Shown here in pieces: positions 24,340-32,863 of a stretch of DNA of 64,000 bases. Each line of letters opens with the position of its first letter. Position 1 is the first letter of the stretch. The notes under the pieces were generated by a model. It saw nothing but the letters and a program-made list of their open reading frames with translations, was not told the DNA's origin and did no database searches. The translations under genes were made by a program, and so were the position numbers. Origin of the DNA: Flavobacterium sp. LHD-80. GTDB taxonomy: Bacteria > Bacteroidota > Bacteroidia > Flavobacteriales > Flavobacteriaceae. The stretch is taken from NCBI RefSeq assembly GCF_030929605.1, contig NZ_JAVFVS010000014.1:54027-118026 (forward strand), in the 5' to 3' direction.

Positions 24340-25143
24340 TTACATGGAGTAAGCTTGTAATGTCTTTCTTGCCCATTTTCCCCAGTCTTTCAAAGCATCC
24401 AAAAGTATTTTATTTAGTCCTTTATTGTCAGTAGGTTTGCCTTTAATTGGTGGAGCTAAATCTTTGTCAGTAACTGGAATTTCAGTAACTTTTGTGGCAA
24501 ACCATGTCATATTTTCATGAGGCATTGCCAAGCCTAAAATTGTTCCGGGTAAGCCTGTAAAAGATTCAGGACCGCCCGAGAACGGAATTTGAATGGTATA
24601 ATAGGCAACAACATAAACAGAATCGATAATTATAGCATTTGCTCTGCGGCATTCATAACCCGCAATTTCCCTAGTTTCATCGGTAATTTTCCAGTCAATT
24701 TTGCGTAAACTATCTTTGACTAAGTATAAATCATCGTAAACGTTTTTTTGGGTAGTACTGGTTTGAGTATCTAAATCTGTTGCGATAATATTTTTTAAAT
24801 TAGCCATTGCATCATCTGCGATCCAACTGCTGTTGTTTGGTGTTTCATTAGTTTCATTCCATTTATATAAACTTTTGTTTTTTGAAAAAGTGAGTGTACT
24901 TTTTACAGTTTTAAATTGTGGATTGTTTTTTTTATAACTTTCAAAAGCTAATTTATAATAGCTTTCAGTTTCTCCTTTAATTTTTTTTGTAATCAAAGCA
25001 TACATATTCGATTTTTTCTCAAATTCGATAACGCCACTTTGTACAAAGTGATCATTTTGTGCAACGTGATCATTTTGTGCAAAAGTATTGCAGCTAGTCA
25101 ATACAATTATTAAAAGTAAGATGCGATTTATTAGTGTTTTCAT
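24340..25143 (-). CDS. GLPGLI family protein
   Basis: 267 residues with a signal peptide (residues 1-22, ending NTFA). The family signature appears as SFTGLPGTILGLAMPHENM, preceded by ITDETREIAGYECRRA. GLPGLI proteins are exported, unique to Bacteroidota, and often encoded beside beta-barrel receptors, as here: the start lies 4 bp after the stop of the 25148 gene, indicating an operon. Function unknown. The mature N-terminus carries an in-frame duplication (QNDHVAQNDHFV), seen in the DNA as two GATCATTTTGTGCAA-type units. Confidence 0.8.
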   Translation of the reverse strand: MKTLINRILLLIIVLTSCNTFAQNDHVAQNDHFVQSGVIEFEKKSNMYALITKKIKGETESYYKLAFESYKKNNPQFKTVKSTLTFSKNKSLYKWNETNETPNNSSWIADDAMANLKNIIATDLDTQTSTTQKNVYDDLYLVKDSLRKIDWKITDETREIAGYECRRANAIIIDSVYVVAYYTIQIPFSGGPESFTGLPGTILGLAMPHENMTWFATKVTEIPVTDKDLAPPIKGKPTDNKGLNKILLDALKDWGKWARKTLQAYSM

Positions 25144-25147
25144 GATT

Positions 25148-27946
25148 TTAATTTTGTTTAATTTCTCCTCCGCCCATTTTGCTGAAATCCCAGCTTACAG
25201 AGAACATAAAGTATCTTTGGATAGTTGTGTAAGTACTTTGGTTGATATTTCCATTGAATGCAGAACGGTTAAATCCTACGTTTTGGTTCAAAAGATCTCT
25301 TCCTGTTATAGAAACTCTTAAATTATCTGATTTTAAGAATTTTTTGGTGACAGATGCATTCCAAATAAAACGTTCAAAACTTTCTTGAATCACTTGCGTT
25401 TTTCCATTGTATTGATAATTACCATCTGTGCTAATTTCTAGTTTGAAAGGCAATTGTACACTGGACCAGAAATTTCCATTAAACCCCCAGCCATTACTAT
25501 CACTATTTTCGTTGATACTTGCATCAGCAACGTTGTAAGTAGGTCCGAAGCTGGCATTAAAATTATATTTTTTTTCTTTATTCTTTGATAAGTTTAGATT
25601 AAAGGAATAAGTTGAATTTTTAGTTTGATTCAGTTGTGTATTGATGTAATTATAGTTTAAATTTTTGCTAGCACTTAAACCAATTCCTGCCGACATGTCT
25701 ATGGCTTTGATCGTTTTGCCAAAATTAGTATTCAAATAATAACTTGTTGCCGCTTTGTTTTTTAGGTTTACAAATTGAGAAATACTTTGTCCTCTATCAT
25801 TTGTAACCACATTGCTTATTATTGGGTTTAGTGTAAAATTATACGATCCATTAACCGAAAAATATTGATTGCTAAGTACTTTATAGGAATAATAATTTCC
25901 TCTAAAATTATTTTTAAAAGAAGGATCTAAATTTGGATTACCCAAAATCGTATTTAATGGGTTTTGATTATTTGGTATCGGTTGTATTTGTTCTAACGTT
26001 GGCTGCTCATTGTTTCCGTTATATGACAAACGCAACGATTCTCTTTGTTTGAAATTATATTGATAGCTTATCTGAGGCATGTAGTTGACAAATTTTCGAT
26101 CAAAAGAACTATCTCTATAAACATCATATTGTTTAAATTTTACACCACTAAATTTAGAACCAACAGAAAAAACAGTTTTATTTTTTTTGTAATTAAAAAT
26201 GGCTCCAAGTTGGTTTATCGTTTGGTCTAATTCATAATTATTACTAAAGATGGAATCCAAAACATTATAATCGCCATTTGCAGATTGATTAAAAGATTTA
26301 CGATCAGCTTTACCGTTACTAATGTTGAATCCATAGTTAAGAATCAAAGACAGACTCTTAGATAACGGCTCGGTGTAGATTAAATTTGATTTAAAAGCGG
26401 TATTGCTAATATTATTGACTTTGTTTTGATCGACTACTTTGGTGCTATCTGGACTAATTACGGCTGGTGTAAAAAATTCAGCTCTAGAATTTAAATAACC
26501 ATCACTTTTGCTATCTGTGCTTGATTGGCTTAAATTAAGAGATAATGTTCGGCCCGTTTTCTTTAATCTTTTGGTTATTAAAGCATTTACATTGAATGTT
26601 TTATCATCAACATCGTTTGTAGTTGTCTGTTTTAAATTATTCAATTGGTTACCTTGTTCGTCAGTACCTTTTCGCGTTTCTGCTTCACTTGAATTACTCT
26701 TTTTAAATAATCCGTCTACATTTAATTTTAAAGTTAAAGTAGTATCAATTTTAATTTCATAAGTAAGATCAAGTTTGTTCTTAGTCATGTTTTTCTCAAA
26801 ATTCTTGTCTGAAGTATTATAAATACTACTAGTACTTAAATTTTGCTGGTTAATATCATTACGATTTCCTGAAAGCTTGATATCGCCAATTTTATAGTTT
26901 ACATTGATAGATTCCTTATCGTTGTTCCATTTATTGTCAAAATGTATTCCGCCGGTTTGAGTTACCGGAATTCCTTCACCATTAAATTGTCCATCCCAAC
27001 TGTCAAATTCATCATTTCCATTGTTTGTAAAATAAATACCACCATCATCAGTTACCTGATAACTGTTTTGTCCATATTTATCTTTATCTCCCCATCCTAA
27101 TCCTACTTGTCCTGTGTTGCCAAAAATACCATAAGCGGCTAATTTTTTCTTGTCCCAAAACTTATTAAACATGGCTTGACCTTTGTAAAAATTATCAGTT
27201 CCTCCTCCGAGTTCTACTTTCCCAAAATGGCCATTTTTTTTGTCTTCTTTAAGTTTAACATTCAGCGTTTTGGTTTTCTGACCATCATCAATTCCTGTAA
27301 AAGCAGCTTGATCACTTTTTTTGTCGTACAATTGTACTTTATCAACCATGTCTGCACGTAGGTTTTTTGTAACTAAAGTGGGATCATCACCAAAAAATTC
27401 TTCACCATCAACCAAAACTTTGGTTACAGTTTCACCTTGAGCGGTAATTTTTCCATCCTTATCAATTTGTATTCCTGGGAATTGTTTTATCAGATCTTCT
27501 ACTTTTGCATTAGGCTCTATTTTAAATGCTTTTGGATCAAATTCTAATGTATCTCCTTTGATTTTCATGGCGGCTCTATTGCCTTTGATAATTATTTCGG
27601 ATAGTATTTTTCCTCTATCTTCTAAATTAATTTTACCATAATCCTTGATTAACTTTGTGGAATCAATAGAAAATTGATCTACAAAATCAGCATATTTAGG
27701 ATAAGAAACCAGTAAAATAAATTTACCAGTTTTAATATTATTTAACTCAAAATACCCATTTTCTTTGGCTCGAGTAAATTTTACTAAAATGGAATCTTTT
27801 GCTCTTAACAAAGAGATTGATGCTTTTGTTAAAGCAGAATGGTTTATGGTATCGGTTACATATCCTTTAACTGTGCCTGATGTTTGTGCTTTTAAGGTAG
27901 TTGATAAAAAAAGAAAGCAACATAATAATAGTATTGTTTGTCTCAT
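25148..27946 (-). CDS. Outer membrane beta-barrel protein (TonB-dependent-receptor-like)
   Basis: 932 residues. Signal peptide 1-20; carboxypeptidase-regulatory-like domain (about 24-110; GTVKGYVTDTINHSALTKASI); plug-like region (KVEDLIKQFPGIQIDKDGKI, VTKVLVDGEEFFGDDPTLVTKNLRADMV); then a long barrel of alternating strands, ending FMFSVSWDFSKMGGGEIKQN. This is the outer-membrane barrel type 3 group, related to but shorter in plug than SusC. The GEEFFGDD motif is typical. No TonB box was identified. Transcribed with the GLPGLI gene. Ligand unknown. Confidence 0.85.
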   Translation of the reverse strand: MRQTILLLCCFLFLSTTLKAQTSGTVKGYVTDTINHSALTKASISLLRAKDSILVKFTRAKENGYFELNNIKTGKFILLVSYPKYADFVDQFSIDSTKLIKDYGKINLEDRGKILSEIIIKGNRAAMKIKGDTLEFDPKAFKIEPNAKVEDLIKQFPGIQIDKDGKITAQGETVTKVLVDGEEFFGDDPTLVTKNLRADMVDKVQLYDKKSDQAAFTGIDDGQKTKTLNVKLKEDKKNGHFGKVELGGGTDNFYKGQAMFNKFWDKKKLAAYGIFGNTGQVGLGWGDKDKYGQNSYQVTDDGGIYFTNNGNDEFDSWDGQFNGEGIPVTQTGGIHFDNKWNNDKESINVNYKIGDIKLSGNRNDINQQNLSTSSIYNTSDKNFEKNMTKNKLDLTYEIKIDTTLTLKLNVDGLFKKSNSSEAETRKGTDEQGNQLNNLKQTTTNDVDDKTFNVNALITKRLKKTGRTLSLNLSQSSTDSKSDGYLNSRAEFFTPAVISPDSTKVVDQNKVNNISNTAFKSNLIYTEPLSKSLSLILNYGFNISNGKADRKSFNQSANGDYNVLDSIFSNNYELDQTINQLGAIFNYKKNKTVFSVGSKFSGVKFKQYDVYRDSSFDRKFVNYMPQISYQYNFKQRESLRLSYNGNNEQPTLEQIQPIPNNQNPLNTILGNPNLDPSFKNNFRGNYYSYKVLSNQYFSVNGSYNFTLNPIISNVVTNDRGQSISQFVNLKNKAATSYYLNTNFGKTIKAIDMSAGIGLSASKNLNYNYINTQLNQTKNSTYSFNLNLSKNKEKKYNFNASFGPTYNVADASINENSDSNGWGFNGNFWSSVQLPFKLEISTDGNYQYNGKTQVIQESFERFIWNASVTKKFLKSDNLRVSITGRDLLNQNVGFNRSAFNGNINQSTYTTIQRYFMFSVSWDFSKMGGGEIKQN

Positions 27947-28992
27947 TAATTGGTTATGGTTTTTTAGAAAAGAGGCATAATAATTCTATTCTATTTTTTG
28001 AGAAATAGAAATAAAATGCACTTGTTGTGTGATTTGTTTTGGTTATGAAGTTAGAAGATTGTAGGTTCTATAATAGAAATTGAAATAGCACTTTTTGATA
28101 AAGGTTTGCTGAAGAGTAGTAATTTAATTTTATGAAATTCATAATTTTTTTTCGAGGTTTTGATTGTTGATGGTTTTAATTTTAACGATTTTAATTAGTA
28201 ATCGTTAGTGTAATAGTTAAATGTTAATGTGGTTCAAATCTAAGTAAAAATAATACAATGTAAGAAAGGACTTTACTTTTTTTTAACATAATTAGTTATT
28301 AACAATCTTGTTTTTCTATTTTAAACATCACCGCTATTATCACAAAAACAATCAGAGCTTTTTTTTCATTAATTAGTCTTTTTTTCTATTAGTATTTTAT
28401 ATAAATCACTAATTATAATTGGAATAAATGATTTAGTGCTATTCTATAATTCTTGTGAATTTAGCTTTTGCATTAATAACGATAATATTAAATTTGAAGC
28501 ATAATATATTAAAAATGATGTCTTTTATAGCTTCTTAGACTTATAATATAGAAAGTAAAGCTTCGCCAATGTCCAAAGTAAAAGCAATAAAAAAACGGTT
28601 TAAAGTATTAATACTCTAAATCGTTTTTTTTTGTATGGGGAGGACAGAACGAATCTTTTTGGTTTCCATTTGCTGCTGGATCAATCGGAGGACTGCTGTT
28701 TTCATTATTAGGAATATTTATTTATTTGCCCATTTTTATTGTTGACGAGGATATTAGAAGTTCTCATCATATACAAAAAGATACAATAAAAATTATCTAG
28801 GGGAATAAAACAATTCTGTCGCATCAGTTGCATATCCAGATGCTTAAGCCAGAAACAAGTATGTTCAAATCATTTTGTAAATTGACCACATAATTTTTAG
28901 TGAACTGATTTATCTCTAATTTACATGGCAGATACGACAGAACCCTAAACTCAAAATCTCATCGAATTTTTATAAGTAGATGAGAACAAGAA
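27947..28992. other. 1-kb intergenic region with gene debris
   Basis: AT-rich. It holds a terminator-like hairpin (about 28594-28632) and a start-less membrane-protein fragment (28612-28800). A pair of imperfect inverted sequences (TTCTGTCG near 28812 and CGACAGAA near 28935) brackets about 125 bp. No intact gene was recognised. Confidence 0.4.
28612..28800 (+). pseudogene. Remnant of a small membrane protein gene
   Basis: An open frame without any start codon, bounded by TAA upstream and TAG at 28798. It encodes WGGQNESFWFPFAAGSIGG followed by a hydrophobic helix (LLFSLLGIFIYLPIFIV) and an acidic tail. The ATG at 28635 is in another frame. The composition looks like real coding sequence that lost its 5' part. 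Family unknown. Confidence 0.3.
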
Positions 28993-30147
28993 TTACTCAT
29001 AGACATTGTTGTTTTTAGTTATTTTAAATTCTACTCGTCTATTTTTATTTCGACCTTCTTCTGTTTTATTTGATTCTATTGGCTTGCGATTTCCGTATCC
29101 AATCGTTTTTATTCTAGTCAAACTTATACCTTTATTACTTAAATATTCTGCTATTGCTTGGGCTCTATCATCTGATAGTCTTTGATTATACTCATCACTT
29201 CCAACGTCATCGGTGTGACCAGAAATCAATATTTCAGTACTGTTATTTTTCTTTAAAAAATTGAATATTCTTTCGAGTTCATCTATGGTATCTTCATTTA
29301 AGTCAATACTATTTGATTTAAAGTTGATGTTTTCTAAAACATACGTCTTTTCAAGTACTAAAGTTTCTTCCTCAATATCTTTATTTATTTTAATCTCAAC
29401 AATATTGTCCGAATTGGGTTTTATCAAAGTAACAACCTTATTTAATGGCTCAATTGAAACCATATCTATAAAGTAGTATGAATTGTTATGAGTTGCGTTG
29501 CTATTGATTTTTTTCTTTTTAGTTTTTGAATCATTATTAAAATTTCCAATTACAATATAGTTTTCTCCCCCTTTTGCTTTAATTACTTTTGAAACTAAGG
29601 TCCAATTATCTGAATCCGTATAATAGTTTTCATTTTCAATAGAGTGTTTAGAAGAGCTATTTAACCAAATTTTTGATAGTGAATTGTCGGATAAATAATC
29701 TGAACTCGGAAGGTTTAATTTCGGATTTGAAAGAATAAAACTTATGTCACTTAGTGCATACTTGGATTTTTCTGCTAGACAAACATAAAATGACACTTTA
29801 TAATCTTTGTCCTTTTCTAAAGGACTTTTTAGGAATCCTTGTATGTATTCTCTATAGTTATTCTCAGCGTAAAAGTAACATCCGGCATATTTTTCACCAA
29901 ATTTAGCTGTTTGGTGTCCATTGTAATTTTCCGGAATGGAAACCATTAGATTTTTTGTATTAATATCAAATAAATCTGTTGTGCCCTCATTAGGAGTTGA
30001 CCAGTATTTTACATTTTCATTAAATGCACTAATTGAATCAGGTGTGTATCGAGTTTCTTCAAAACTTGGATTTAAAATTAAATTCTGAGAAATTAATTTT
30101 AAAGATACAATCATAAAAACTGTAGTTAATTTAAACGATTTAGTCAT
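28993..30147 (-). CDS. OmpA-family outer membrane protein
   Basis: 384 residues. Signal peptide 1-21 (ending LISQ); an N-terminal domain resembling carbohydrate-binding sandwiches (NLILNPSFEETRY, then NYIVIGNFNND); and a C-terminal OmpA domain (about 270-380) with INFKSNSIDL, ISGHTDDVGSDEYNQRLSDDRA and GRNKNRRVEF. The OmpA domain binds diaminopimelate in peptidoglycan and anchors the protein to the wall. Monocistronic. It is not a barrel-type OmpA: no N-terminal porin barrel is seen. Confidence 0.85.
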   Translation of the reverse strand: MTKSFKLTTVFMIVSLKLISQNLILNPSFEETRYTPDSISAFNENVKYWSTPNEGTTDLFDINTKNLMVSIPENYNGHQTAKFGEKYAGCYFYAENNYREYIQGFLKSPLEKDKDYKVSFYVCLAEKSKYALSDISFILSNPKLNLPSSDYLSDNSLSKIWLNSSSKHSIENENYYTDSDNWTLVSKVIKAKGGENYIVIGNFNNDSKTKKKKINSNATHNNSYYFIDMVSIEPLNKVVTLIKPNSDNIVEIKINKDIEEETLVLEKTYVLENINFKSNSIDLNEDTIDELERIFNFLKKNNSTEILISGHTDDVGSDEYNQRLSDDRAQAIAEYLSNKGISLTRIKTIGYGNRKPIESNKTEEGRNKNRRVEFKITKNNNVYE

Positions 30148-30300
30148 TTTTGTTGATTAAGTTTTTTAATTTAAACGGAAGGTAAATTCTTATATTGTGA
30201 TACACAAATAAATCAATTTTTTGCTTAAGTGAAACAGCAATCCATGTCGTTGCCAAATGTGTTCTTGCAAAAACAAAATCAATCAAAAAGTAAAACTAAA

Positions 30301-30334
30301 CGCAAGATTTTCGGTGAAATCTGAAAATCTTGCG
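30301..30334 (-). terminator. Hairpin terminator after mnmE
   Basis: A 12-bp perfect stem (CGCAAGATTTTC at 30301-30312, GAAAATCTTGCG at 30323-30334), 39 bp past the mnmE stop codon. Confidence 0.7.
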
Positions 30335-30372
30335 TTTATAGTGTGGAATTCGTTTTATATTTTTTTGTCGTG

Positions 30373-31773
30373 CTATTTTCCGATGCAGAAATTAGCAAAA
30401 ATATTCCCCAACAGCTCGTCATTGCTAACCTGACCAGTGATCAACCCAAATTGATATAAAGCTTCGCGGATATCCAGTGCCATTAAGTCACTTGAAAGAT
30501 TGGTTTCAAGACCGAATTTTACTTTCTGAATTTCATCCAAAGCTTTTAATAGTGAATCATAATGCCTTGTATTGGTTACGATTGTTTCATTATTTCGAAG
30601 TGCTCCTGTATTAACGAAAGAAAGTAATTCATTCTTTAAGTCATCAACACCAATTTTCTCTTTCGCAGAAATCAATAGCAATTTTGCATTAAGATTTTCA
30701 AGCTTCGATGTAATGTTTGAAACTTCATCAGCAGACAAAATATCTTTTTTATTGACAACAATCACTAAAGGTTTTAGCGGATATTTATTTTTTATTTGTT
30801 CAATCTCAGAAACAAACTCAGAACTTGAAACCTGAAATTTTAAACCATCAAACAAATAAATGACAACCTGTGCTTGATCGATTTTTTCAAAAGTTTTTTT
30901 GATTCCGATGCTTTCTACAACATCTTTAGTTTCACGGATTCCCGCCGTATCGATAAATCGGAAACCAATTCCGCCAATAACCAATTCATCTTCAATTGTA
31001 TCGCGAGTTGTTCCAGCAATATCAGAAACAATAGCGCGTTCTTCGTTTAAAAGCGCATTTAATAAAGTCGATTTCCCAACATTTGGTTCACCAACAATAG
31101 CAACAGGAATACCATTTTTAATCACATTTCCAACAGCAAATGAATCGATAAGGCGCTTTAAAACAAACTCAATTCGATTTAGTAATTCATGAAATTGCGT
31201 TCTATCTGCAAATTCTACATCTTCTTCTGCAAAATCTAATTCTAATTCAATTAAAGAAGCAAAATTTAAAAGCTCTTCACGCAATTTTGCAATTTCGTTA
31301 CTAAAACCGCCTCGCATTTGCTGCATTGCAATTTGATGTGAAGCTTCATTATCTGACGAAATCAAATCGGCAACCGCTTCAGCCTGAGATAAATCCAGTT
31401 TTCCGTTAAGGAAAGCACGTAAAGTAAATTCTCCAGCATCAGCCATTCGGCATCCTTTTCTCAACAATAACTGAATAATTTGTTGCTGAATATAAGTTGA
31501 ACCGTGACAAGAAATTTCAATAGTATTTTCGCCCGTATAGGAGTTTGGACCTTTGAAAATCGAAACCAAAACTTCATCAAGTGTTTTTTCGTTGTCAATA
31601 ATATGACCTAAATGCAGTGTATGTGTTTTCTGTTTCGTTAAATCTTTGTTTTTTATGGATCTAAAAACAGAATTTCCAATTGTAATTGCCTCAGTACCAG
31701 AAATACGAATGACAGCAATAGCTCCAGCTCCAGACGGAGTGGCTAATGCAACTATAGAATCTTGATTTATCAT
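30373..31773 (-). CDS. mnmE: tRNA modification GTPase MnmE
   Basis: 466 residues from the ATG at 31773. An upstream start at 31815 would precede the promoter and is rejected. N-terminal folate-binding domain (IVALATPSGAGAIAVIRISG), helical domain, an inserted GTPase domain with GEPNVGKST at 228-236, DIAGTTRDT and NKKD, and the C-terminal CIGK whose Cys is typical. With MnmG it makes cmnm5U34 in tRNA. The -7 box ends 4 bp before the start codon, implying a leaderless mRNA. Confidence 0.95.
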   Translation of the reverse strand: MINQDSIVALATPSGAGAIAVIRISGTEAITIGNSVFRSIKNKDLTKQKTHTLHLGHIIDNEKTLDEVLVSIFKGPNSYTGENTIEISCHGSTYIQQQIIQLLLRKGCRMADAGEFTLRAFLNGKLDLSQAEAVADLISSDNEASHQIAMQQMRGGFSNEIAKLREELLNFASLIELELDFAEEDVEFADRTQFHELLNRIEFVLKRLIDSFAVGNVIKNGIPVAIVGEPNVGKSTLLNALLNEERAIVSDIAGTTRDTIEDELVIGGIGFRFIDTAGIRETKDVVESIGIKKTFEKIDQAQVVIYLFDGLKFQVSSSEFVSEIEQIKNKYPLKPLVIVVNKKDILSADEVSNITSKLENLNAKLLLISAKEKIGVDDLKNELLSFVNTGALRNNETIVTNTRHYDSLLKALDEIQKVKFGLETNLSSDLMALDIREALYQFGLITGQVSNDELLGNIFANFCIGK

Positions 31774-31777
31774 AATG

Positions 31778-31785
31778 CAAAGGTA
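31778..31785 (-). promoter_or_regulatory. mnmE promoter, probably leaderless
   Basis: Reads TACCTTTG on the - strand, a perfect -7 box, separated from the ATG by 4 bp. Confidence 0.6.
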
Positions 31786-31899
31786 TAAAAAATGCAATAA
31801 AATTGCGAAGCCCAACTTAAGCGGAAATTTGAAATCGATTCTCCATTTTATTTTCGTTTTAAGAAACTTTTAATTGTTAAAATACTGATAATTATCAGG

Positions 31900-31928
31900 T
31901 TGTTTTGTTTTTATAATGATTAAATTTG
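31900..31928 (+). promoter_or_regulatory. Promoter of the universal stress protein gene
   Basis: TTG (31900-31902), 18 bp, TAAATTTG (31921-31928): a complete Bacteroidota promoter, 28 bp before the start codon. Confidence 0.65.
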
Positions 31929-31956
31929 AGAGAACAATACACTAATCCTAAACAAA

Positions 31957-32793
31957 ATGAAAAAGATATTATTTCCCACAGATTTTTCTGAAGCAGCTAC
32001 AAATGCGTTTGTTCATGCATTAGAATTTGCTAAAATTGTCAACGCCGAGCTTATTTTACTTCATACTTTTGAGATTCCGGTGTATGACAGCCAATTTTTC
32101 CCAGAGAATTATGCCTCAATTTACAGTTCTATTGAATTGGCTAAATTTGAGATGTTTAAGGATGAAATTCCGAAATTAAGAACTATTGCGGCAGAACGTA
32201 AATTAGAAGATATTGTTATCAAGCATAGATTGATGGATGGCGATTTGATTTTTAATCTGAAAAATGCTGTAGAAGAAGATCAGATTGATTTTGTGATTAT
32301 GGGAACTACTGGAGTTTCTGACTGGACGAAATTTTTTACTGGATCTAATACAAATTCGGTTATTTCTGAAGTTAAAGTGCCGGTATTATGCGTTCCTGTT
32401 GACGCCAAGTATAAAAAGGTCAAAATCATTGGTTTTACAACAAGATATCGCGAGAAAGATAAAAAAGTACTTCAAAGAATTCTAAAAATTGCAAAAAAGA
32501 CAGATGCAAAAGTCAAAAGTTTATATGTAAAAACTTCAAATTCTGATGTTTCAGAAATGACAATTAAAGAATGGGAGCAAGAATTTGCGCATGAAAATGT
32601 CGAATTCTTGGTGCTGCCAAGCGACGAAGTGAAAGAAACTATTCTTGATTTTATTTTATATAAAGACATTGATATTTTGACAACTATAACGCATAAAAGA
32701 TCTTTCTTTGAAAGTATTTTTGAGTCAAGTTTCTCAAAAAAAATTACCAAAGAAGTTTCTGTGCCTGTTTTAGTAATGCATGAAAAAGAATAA
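31957..32793 (+). CDS. Universal stress protein, tandem UspA domains
   Basis: 278 residues with two Usp domains. The first starts KKILFPTDFSEAATNAFVHALEFAK and contains the nucleotide-binding motif GTTGVSDWTKFFTGSNTNSV (Gly-2x-Gly-9x-Gly-Ser/Thr type); the second (about 150-278) is degenerate but ends with SKKITKEVSVPVLVMHE. The first domain probably binds ATP. Cytoplasmic stress-related protein of unknown exact role. A complete promoter lies immediately upstream. Confidence 0.85.
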   Translation: MKKILFPTDFSEAATNAFVHALEFAKIVNAELILLHTFEIPVYDSQFFPENYASIYSSIELAKFEMFKDEIPKLRTIAAERKLEDIVIKHRLMDGDLIFNLKNAVEEDQIDFVIMGTTGVSDWTKFFTGSNTNSVISEVKVPVLCVPVDAKYKKVKIIGFTTRYREKDKKVLQRILKIAKKTDAKVKSLYVKTSNSDVSEMTIKEWEQEFAHENVEFLVLPSDEVKETILDFILYKDIDILTTITHKRSFFESIFESSFSKKITKEVSVPVLVMHEKE

Positions 32794-32835
32794 AAAGATA
32801 AATTATTTAAATAGCAGTTTTGAAAGTGTAAAATC

Positions 32836-32843
32836 TATATTTG
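32836..32843 (+). promoter_or_regulatory. Promoter of the MutS-like gene, -7 element
   Basis: TATATTTG, a perfect -7 box, 20 bp before the ATG; the nearest TTG upstream is closer than ideal (13 bp). Confidence 0.5.
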
Positions 32844-32863
32844 TACTTCAATAAAGTTTAAAA

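Noticed and set aside
28808..28940. MITE bounded by TTCTGTCG/CGACAGAA
   Set aside because: Arms are short and imperfect (about 12 of 14), and no target duplication could be identified by eye.
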